39,387 bases of DNA from Gemmatimonadota bacterium (GTDB taxonomy: Bacteria > Gemmatimonadota > Gemmatimonadetes > Gemmatimonadales > GWC2-71-9). The notes beneath the pieces were generated by a model. That model saw only the letters and a program-made list of their open reading frames with translations. It ran no database searches and had not been told where the DNA came from. A program made the position numbers and the translations under genes. This document shows positions 33,290 to 39,387 of this stretch, piece after piece. Every line of letters begins with the position of its first letter. Position 1 is the stretch's first letter. The stretch is taken from assembly GCA_024641745.1 (NCBI GenBank), contig JAHECL010000011.1, forward strand, positions 1 to 39,387, given 5' to 3'.

Positions 33290-35812
33290 TCAGTGCGCGA
33301 ATCGCTCCACGAGCGGCGCCACGTCCCGGGGATTCTCGTCCCCGAAGAGCAGGCGCCCCTCCCGAAGTGAGGCCCCCCGCAGCGTCAGGGCCAGCACCTC
33401 GCCAAGGCTCTCCACCGGATACACCTCGATCGACTGCCGCACCTCCTCGGGGAGGTCCTCGAGGTCGGGCTCGTTCTTCCGCGGGAGGACGATGCGGCTG
33501 ATCCCGGCCCGCACCGCGCCCAACACCTTCTCCTTGACCCCACCGATCGGCAGGACGTGGCCGCGCAGGGTGACCTCGCCGGTCATCGCGATGTCGTTGC
33601 GCACCGGGCGACCGGACAGCGCCGAGACCAGCGCGGTGGCCATGGTGACCCCCGCCGACGGACCGTCCTTGGGAATGGCCCCGGCCGGCACGTGGATGTG
33701 CACGTCGCGGTCGAACATCTCATCGGTGATGTGCAGCCCGGCCGCATGGGATCGGGCGTAGGTCCAGGCCGCCCGCGCGGACTCCTTCATGACATCGCCG
33801 AGCTGGCCGGTGAGGGTCAACTCACCCTTCCCGCGCATCGTGGAGGCCTCGACGAACATGATGTCGCCGCCGGTGGCCGAGTAGTACATCCCCGTGGCCA
33901 CGCCCACCTGGTCCTCATGGGCGGCGCGCTCGGGGAAGACCCGGGGACGGCCCAGCAGGTCATCCACGCCCTGCTGGTCGATCGTCAGCCGCTCCACCTC
34001 GTGCGCAGCGATCCGGCGAGCCACCTTGCGCGAGAGCTTGCCCAGCTCGCGCTCCAGCTGGCGCACCCCCGCCTCCCGGGTGTAGCTGGAGACGACCTCC
34101 TGCACCGCGCCGTCGGTGATCTCGATCTGGTCGGCGGAGAGACCATTCTCCTCGAACTGCCGCGGAATCAGGAAGCTCCGCGCGATCACCAGCTTTTCCC
34201 GCTCGGTGTACCCGCTGAACTCGACCGTCTCCATCCGGTCGAGCAGCGGCGCCGGGATGTTCTGCGGAAAGTTCGCGGTCGCGACGAACAGCACTTCGCT
34301 GAGGTCGAACGGCACGCCGAGGTAGTGGTCGACGAACGAGTCGTTCTGCGCCGGATCGAGGACCTCGAGCAGCGCCGCGGCGGGATCGCCCTGGAAAGAC
34401 ACGCTCAGCTTGTCGACCTCATCGAGCAGGAAGACCGGATTCCGGGTGCCCGCCTGCCGCATGCCGTTGAGGATCCGGCCTGGCATGGCGCCGACGTAGG
34501 TCCGGCGGTGTCCCCGGATATCGGCCTCATCGCGTGCGCCACCCAGCGAGATGCGGACATACTTCCGCCCCATCGCCCGCGCGATGGACTTGGCGACCGA
34601 GGTCTTGCCGACGCCGGGAGGGCCGACAAAGAGGAGAATGGGACCTTTCGCGCCTTCGCCCCGCTCGGGCGGGGCGGTCGTCAGCGGGGCGGCGGGGACG
34701 GACGCCGGGGGCGCCGCCGATTCCCCTGCACTCCCGGTGTCCGGCCCCTCCCCCGATACGGCGGCCCCGTTGCCCCGCTGCCCCGCGGCACGCAGCTGTC
34801 GCACCGCAAGGAATTCCAGCACCCGGTCCTTGACGTCGCCGAGCGCGTAATGATCCTCGTCGAGGATCCGCTGGGCCTCCGCCAGGTCGAGGTGCTCCTC
34901 GCTGCGCGCGCTCCACGGGAGTTCGAGGATGGTCTCGAGGTACGTCCGGATGACCTGCGACTCCATCGATTCCCGCGCGATGCGGCCGAGCCGACCGAGT
35001 TCCCGGTCCACCTCGCGACGGGCGTCGGCCGGCAGCTCGAGCGCCGCCAGCTTGGTGCGCAGCTCCTCCATGTCGTCCGACTCGTCGTCCTCGCCCAGCT
35101 CCCGCCGGATGGTCTTCATCTGCTCCCGCAGGAACATCTCCCGCTGCCGTTCGCCGAGTTCTTCCTGCACCTGTGACTTGATGTCTTCCTGGGCGTCGAC
35201 GAGGCCGATCTGCCGCTGGGCATGGACCAGGACCCGGCGGAGCCGGTCCTCGACGCTCAAGGTCTCCAGGAGCGTCTGGCGCTGCATCGGCGTGATGTCG
35301 AGGTAGCCGGCGACGAGATCGGCGAACCGTCCCGCATCGTCCACCCCGGCCAGGACCTGCTGGACCACCTCTTCCGGCAGCCCCGACTTCTGCCCCAGCT
35401 CGGCCGCGCGGGTGCGGGCCTCGCGGTGCAGGGCGAGGAAGGCCGGGTCCTCCGGGTTGAGCGGGGCAAGCTCCTCTGCGTCGCGAACCACGGCCTGGAG
35501 GTAGCCGTCCTTCTCGACCACGTGCATGGCGATGCCGCGCCGTTCCCCGTGGAGCAGGAGCTGCATGCCGGCCAGCCCGCGCTGGAGCTGCCCGATCCGG
35601 GCGATGGTGCCGATGGCATAGAGGTTGTCCGGCGTGACCTGCTCGATGTTTTCGCGCTGCGAGAGGGCGAACACCAGCTTGTCGGGGGTGGCCAGGGCCG
35701 CCTCAATCGCGCGGAGGGTGCCCGGGCGCCCGGCGCCGATGGGCGCCGTCACCCCGGGGAAGAGCACGACATCCCGCAGCGGCAGGACTGGAATCGTCAG
35801 GCGATCAGACAT
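33290..35812 (-). CDS. lon: ATP-dependent protease Lon
   Basis: GPPGVGKTSVAKSIARAMGRKYVRISLGG, VFLLDEVDKL, PKDGPSAGVTMATALVSALSGRPV (catalytic Ser/Lys region). Confidence 0.97.
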   Translation of the reverse strand: MSDRLTIPVLPLRDVVLFPGVTAPIGAGRPGTLRAIEAALATPDKLVFALSQRENIEQVTPDNLYAIGTIARIGQLQRGLAGMQLLLHGERRGIAMHVVEKDGYLQAVVRDAEELAPLNPEDPAFLALHREARTRAAELGQKSGLPEEVVQQVLAGVDDAGRFADLVAGYLDITPMQRQTLLETLSVEDRLRRVLVHAQRQIGLVDAQEDIKSQVQEELGERQREMFLREQMKTIRRELGEDDESDDMEELRTKLAALELPADARREVDRELGRLGRIARESMESQVIRTYLETILELPWSARSEEHLDLAEAQRILDEDHYALGDVKDRVLEFLAVRQLRAAGQRGNGAAVSGEGPDTGSAGESAAPPASVPAAPLTTAPPERGEGAKGPILLFVGPPGVGKTSVAKSIARAMGRKYVRISLGGARDEADIRGHRRTYVGAMPGRILNGMRQAGTRNPVFLLDEVDKLSVSFQGDPAAALLEVLDPAQNDSFVDHYLGVPFDLSEVLFVATANFPQNIPAPLLDRMETVEFSGYTEREKLVIARSFLIPRQFEENGLSADQIEITDGAVQEVVSSYTREAGVRQLERELGKLSRKVARRIAAHEVERLTIDQQGVDDLLGRPRVFPERAAHEDQVGVATGMYYSATGGDIMFVEASTMRGKGELTLTGQLGDVMKESARAAWTYARSHAAGLHITDEMFDRDVHIHVPAGAIPKDGPSAGVTMATALVSALSGRPVRNDIAMTGEVTLRGHVLPIGGVKEKVLGAVRAGISRIVLPRKNEPDLEDLPEEVRQSIEVYPVESLGEVLALTLRGASLREGRLLFGDENPRDVAPLVERFAH
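34761..34786 (-). repeat. Octamer-family repeat GGGGCAGC-GGGGCAAC-GGGGCCGC inside lon
   Basis: Minus-strand reading; period 8, inside a linker absent from typical Lon. Confidence 0.6.
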
Positions 35813-36135
35813 CAGGTATCCTCACATCCCCTTACCGGCGGGGGCGAAATTGGCAGGTAACTCGACTGGGAATACCCTGAAGTGCACCACGCGTGCCATC
35901 AGAAAGTGCCAGAATCTCTTTGGAACATACCTCCGTATGGGCGTCTGAGGTGCAATTCGGAACGAATCAGGTCTGCGACAATGAATCACCTGCCAAAGCG
36001 ACAGGATCGGCATCGGACGAAGTTCAGCGAAGTCGATGCCGCCTCCCTTGTTGCCCTATCGCAACGAGGACGACAGATTGGTGTGTTCCCGATGATTTTC
36101 GGTCCAGGACCCCAGCACCGAGGGACCCAGCTTCG

Positions 36136-38046
36136 ATGAACGCTCCCGAAGACCTCTCCCTCGCCACCCGCCTCGGCAAGGCGCTTGGCGACGCCTACAC
36201 GATCGAGGGTGAGATCGGTCGCGGCGGCATGGGGGTGGTCTATCGCGCCCGTGACGAACGGCTCCAGCGCCGGGTCGCGATCAAGGTCCTCCCGCCCGAA
36301 CTGGCCTATCAGGAGGAGATTCGCCAGCGCTTCATGCGCGAGGCGCAGACCGCCGCCCGGCTCTCCCATCCCCACATCGTTCCGATCCACGGCGTCAGCG
36401 AGGGCGGCGGGCTGGTCTACTTTGTCATGGGTCTGGTCGACGGCGAGTCGCTGGGGGCCCGCATCAAGCGCCGGGGCAATCTCCCCTCGGAAGAGGTCCG
36501 CCGCATCATGAAGGAGACGGCGGACGCGCTCAGCGCCGCCCATGCCTTCTCGGTGGTGCACCGCGACATCAAGCCCGACAACATCCTCCTCGAAGGCACC
36601 CGGGGCCGGGTGATGGTCACCGACTTCGGCATCGCCAAGGCGCTCTCCGCCGCCGGCTCGGGAGCCACGCTGACCGGGGCCGGGGTGGCCATCGGCACGC
36701 CCGCCTACATGAGTCCGGAACAGGCCGCAGGGGAGCGGGAGATCGACGGCCGCTCCGATGTCTACAGCCTGGGCATCGTCGCCTACCAGATGATGACGGG
36801 CGAGCTCCCGTTCCAGGCGCCGACGGTGGCCGGCATCCTGATGAAGCAGATCACGGAACCGGCGCCGATGGTGAGCCTCAAGCGCCCCGACGTGCCGGAG
36901 GACCTTGCCCTCGCCATCAGCCGGTGCCTGGAGAAGGACCCCGAGAACCGCTGGCCCACCGCCGACGCGCTCCGGCGCGCGCTGGAGACCCGCACCGTGA
37001 CCGGCTACCGCCCGACCGGCACCGGCTGGAGGGCCTCGTCAAGCCGATCCGAGCGCGGCACCGCTTCCAGCCGGGCGCGCACCTCGGAGCGGCCGCTCCG
37101 CCCCCTGGCGGGGTCGCTGCCGGCGCGTCGCAGCGAGCGCGCCGTGGCCGCCCCGGGACGGCGCTCCCTTCGCCCGTCGCGGAAGCCGTCGTGGGACGCG
37201 GACAAGAACGACAAGCACAAGCCGCCGGTGGACACCGGGGAGCCGGAAATCGTCCAGCGGACCCGGGCCATCTTCGCGCGGTGGGCCGCCGTCTCCGGCG
37301 GCACCCTCCTGCTCAACTTCGCGACCGGCATCGGGGACCCGTGGTTCCTGTTCGTGGCGGGCGGCATGGGGATTCCCCTGCTCCGGAGCTACGCCACGCT
37401 CTGGCAGTCAGGGTACAGCTGGCGGGATGTGCTCAGCCGCCCCGCCGCGCACGACTCGGCGGAGAACAAGCTGACCTCCAGCGGCGGCAAGCTGCCCCGC
37501 CTGCTCCCGGCCCCGACCGCGGCCGACTACGGGCAGGGGTTGCCGCAGATCCAGCAGCTCCATCGCGACCGGATCGCCATTCTCGGCCTGATGGAGCGCT
37601 TGCCTGCCTCCGACAAGAAGATGCTTCCCGAGGTCGTCCAGACGGCGGACGCCCTCTTCGAGCGCGCCACCGACCTCGGCAAGACACTGCACGCGCTCGA
37701 CGCGAACATGGCGACGGGCGAGTTCAGCCGGATCGACGAGCGGATTACCGCGATCATGCGGGAGCCGGACGACGAGGAACGGGCCCGGCGGATCGGACTG
37801 CTCGAGCGGCAGAAGAATCAGATGACGGAGTTGCGGAGCCGGCGGGACCAGGTCTCGGCCAACCTGGAATCCTGCATCCTGGCGATGCAGAACGTCCGGT
37901 TCGACCTGCTGCGACTGAAGTCGGCGGGGGTTGGGGCGGTGCTGGGCGACCTGACGAACGCCACCCAGCAGGCCCGGGCGCTCAGCCGCGACGTGGATGG
38001 AGCCATCGCCGCGGCGAGCGAAGTGAAGAACGCGATCGACTCCTGA
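36136..38046 (+). CDS. Ser/Thr protein kinase (PknB-like) with C-terminal TM and coiled-coil region
   Basis: GEIGRGGMGVVYRARDERLQRRVAIKVL, VVHRDIKPDNILL, VTDFGIAKA, GTPAYMSPEQ; ATG at 36136. Confidence 0.93.
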   Translation: MNAPEDLSLATRLGKALGDAYTIEGEIGRGGMGVVYRARDERLQRRVAIKVLPPELAYQEEIRQRFMREAQTAARLSHPHIVPIHGVSEGGGLVYFVMGLVDGESLGARIKRRGNLPSEEVRRIMKETADALSAAHAFSVVHRDIKPDNILLEGTRGRVMVTDFGIAKALSAAGSGATLTGAGVAIGTPAYMSPEQAAGEREIDGRSDVYSLGIVAYQMMTGELPFQAPTVAGILMKQITEPAPMVSLKRPDVPEDLALAISRCLEKDPENRWPTADALRRALETRTVTGYRPTGTGWRASSSRSERGTASSRARTSERPLRPLAGSLPARRSERAVAAPGRRSLRPSRKPSWDADKNDKHKPPVDTGEPEIVQRTRAIFARWAAVSGGTLLLNFATGIGDPWFLFVAGGMGIPLLRSYATLWQSGYSWRDVLSRPAAHDSAENKLTSSGGKLPRLLPAPTAADYGQGLPQIQQLHRDRIAILGLMERLPASDKKMLPEVVQTADALFERATDLGKTLHALDANMATGEFSRIDERITAIMREPDDEERARRIGLLERQKNQMTELRSRRDQVSANLESCILAMQNVRFDLLRLKSAGVGAVLGDLTNATQQARALSRDVDGAIAAASEVKNAIDS

Positions 38047-38059
38047 CGCGGTCGACCAG

Positions 38060-38944
38060 CTAGAAGGCGTAGACCGCGCCGAACCGGAGGCTTGAGTAGT
38101 CGTAGACGATCTTGCCGACGAACGTGGACTCCAATGCGGTGCCATCCGTCTTGGCCCCCACGTCGACCGTCACGTTGGTGTAGTACCAGCCCGCGCTGAG
38201 CCCCCAGTGGTTCGACAGGAAGTACTGCGCGAAGGCATCTCCCTCGAACACGGAGATGTCGAAGCGGTCCACCCGTGCGCCGATGCCCCGCGCGTCCCCA
38301 CCGACATACCAGCGATCACCAAGGCGCCATGTCCCGAACGCCCCCAGCGATCCCGTCGGGCCGGTGAGCGACTTGTCCAGGGCGAGCGAGCCGCTCGCGC
38401 AATTCGGGCCGGCGCACCCAGTGGCGGTTGCGTCGAATTGGAAGTTGAAGAAGATCGCCCCCAACCCGAGGGCCAGCCCGATGTTGTGCCGCTCCTTTGC
38501 CCAGAGCGAATACTTGAACTGGAAGGTGAGATTGCTCGAGCCGAGCTTGGTGTCGGAGTTGATGGTGCCGGACAGCGTGTCGCCGCCAATCTCCAGCGTA
38601 CGATTGACTTCTTTCGTTCCACTCTGGTTCAGCACCTGATACCCGAAATTGAGCTCCGTCTTCCGACCCGGCTTCCAGCGGACACCGAACGCCGGCTGGA
38701 CCGTGGTGCCGGAGATCCCGAGGACCTCCTTGAAGTTGAGGGTGGTGCCTTGGTCGCCGTTGGCGGCGTCCACCCGGGCCTCGGAGGTGTTCAGCACCGT
38801 GGTGAATGCGGCCCCCACCTGCCACTTGTCGTACAGGTGGTTCTGCCACTCGGTGGAGTCCTGCGCCGCCACGGGGCGCACAGCGGCGAGCGCCAGCGTT
38901 GCCAGCGCGAGCAGGGCGATTGGTCGGCCACGCACGGGGGTCAT
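38060..38944 (-). CDS. Outer-membrane beta-barrel protein (OmpW/OmpP1-like in style)
   Basis: Signal peptide; alternating amphipathic strands; terminal Phe (RFGAVYAF). Confidence 0.65.
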   Translation of the reverse strand: MTPVRGRPIALLALATLALAAVRPVAAQDSTEWQNHLYDKWQVGAAFTTVLNTSEARVDAANGDQGTTLNFKEVLGISGTTVQPAFGVRWKPGRKTELNFGYQVLNQSGTKEVNRTLEIGGDTLSGTINSDTKLGSSNLTFQFKYSLWAKERHNIGLALGLGAIFFNFQFDATATGCAGPNCASGSLALDKSLTGPTGSLGAFGTWRLGDRWYVGGDARGIGARVDRFDISVFEGDAFAQYFLSNHWGLSAGWYYTNVTVDVGAKTDGTALESTFVGKIVYDYSSLRFGAVYAF

Positions 38945-38958
38945 GTTCACTCCAGGTT

Positions 38959-39387
38959 CTAGAAGGCGGCGATGGATGCCATCGCCTGGCGCAACGATTC
39001 GACCTGCGGCAAAATAACGTCCTCGAGTTCCGGTGCGTAGGCGACAAAGGTGTCGGTGGCCGCCACCCGGCGCACCGGCGCGTCGAGCCACGCGAACGCC
39101 TCGTCGGCGATGCGGGCGGCTATTTCAGACCCGTAGCCCCACGACAGCGAGTCCTCGTAGGCCACGATGACACGGTTGGTCTTGCGGACCGACGCGTAGA
39201 TCGTCTCCCAGTCGACCGGGTTCAGGGTGCGCAGGTCGATCACCTCCACGCTCACCCCCTCCGATTCCTCCAGCGCCTTGGCCGCCACCACCGCCCGCTG
39301 CACCACCGCGCCGTAGGTGATCACCGTCACGTCCCGTCCCTCCCGGACCACCTTGGCCTTGCCGAAGGGGATCATGAAGTTGGGGCC
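38959..39387 (-). CDS. Pyruvate / branched-chain 2-oxoacid dehydrogenase E1 beta subunit, C-terminal part, truncated by window end
   Basis: [31 protein letters not shown]...[33 protein letters not shown]. Confidence 0.9.
   Translation of the reverse strand, partial: GPNFMIPFGKAKVVREGRDVTVITYGAVVQRAVVAAKALEESEGVSVEVIDLRTLNPVDWETIYASVRKTNRVIVAYEDSLSWGYGSEIAARIADEAFAWLDAPVRRVAATDTFVAYAPELEDVILPQVESLRQAMASIAAF

Noticed and set aside
1-39387. CRISPR arrays, tRNA/rRNA genes, transposases, phage or toxin-antitoxin modules
   Set aside because: None seen in the translations or intergenic sequence; most gaps are short and explained.

Overview
This is a 39.4 kb, GC-rich bacterial chromosomal window. 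Gene content and style suggest Gemmatimonadota or a relative; that is inference, not tested. It is densely packed with about 28 protein-coding genes, many with 4-nt GTGA overlaps. I found no rRNA, tRNA, CRISPR, phage or IS element.

Genes recognised, in order: DnaE2/ImuC-like DNA polymerase, MscS channel, PQQ sugar dehydrogenase-like protein, DUF72 protein, TfoX-N protein, aldose-1-epimerase, IspH, lipoprotein, 4HBT thioesterase, outer-membrane DUF5686-like protein, PAS-Fis regulator, EamA exporter with divergent TetR, DEIH-box helicase with RGG tail, secreted HAD phosphatase, PTPS/QueD, pterin dehydratase, PabB, PabA, 6-phosphofructokinase, putative glycoside hydrolase, aconitase-superfamily enzyme with swivel-first architecture, secreted beta-propeller-like protein, M28 peptidase, hypothetical, TrmB regulator, Hpt protein, Lon, Ser/Thr kinase, outer-membrane protein, and a truncated E1-beta dehydrogenase.

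The main hidden signal is at 24499-24729 (minus). It is a SelW-like (Rdx family) selenoprotein gene that the ORF track misses because its redox motif is CVV-UGA. Translation continues with SelW-family sequence after the UGA. A bacterial-SECIS-like hairpin (bulged U, GGUCUG loop) lies 14 nt after the UGA, with its loop 21 nt after it.

The second signal is a family of period-8 G-rich repeats (about GGGGMRGC). They are inserted in frame in linker positions of DnaE (twice), PabB and Lon, and also lie next to the helicase promoter.
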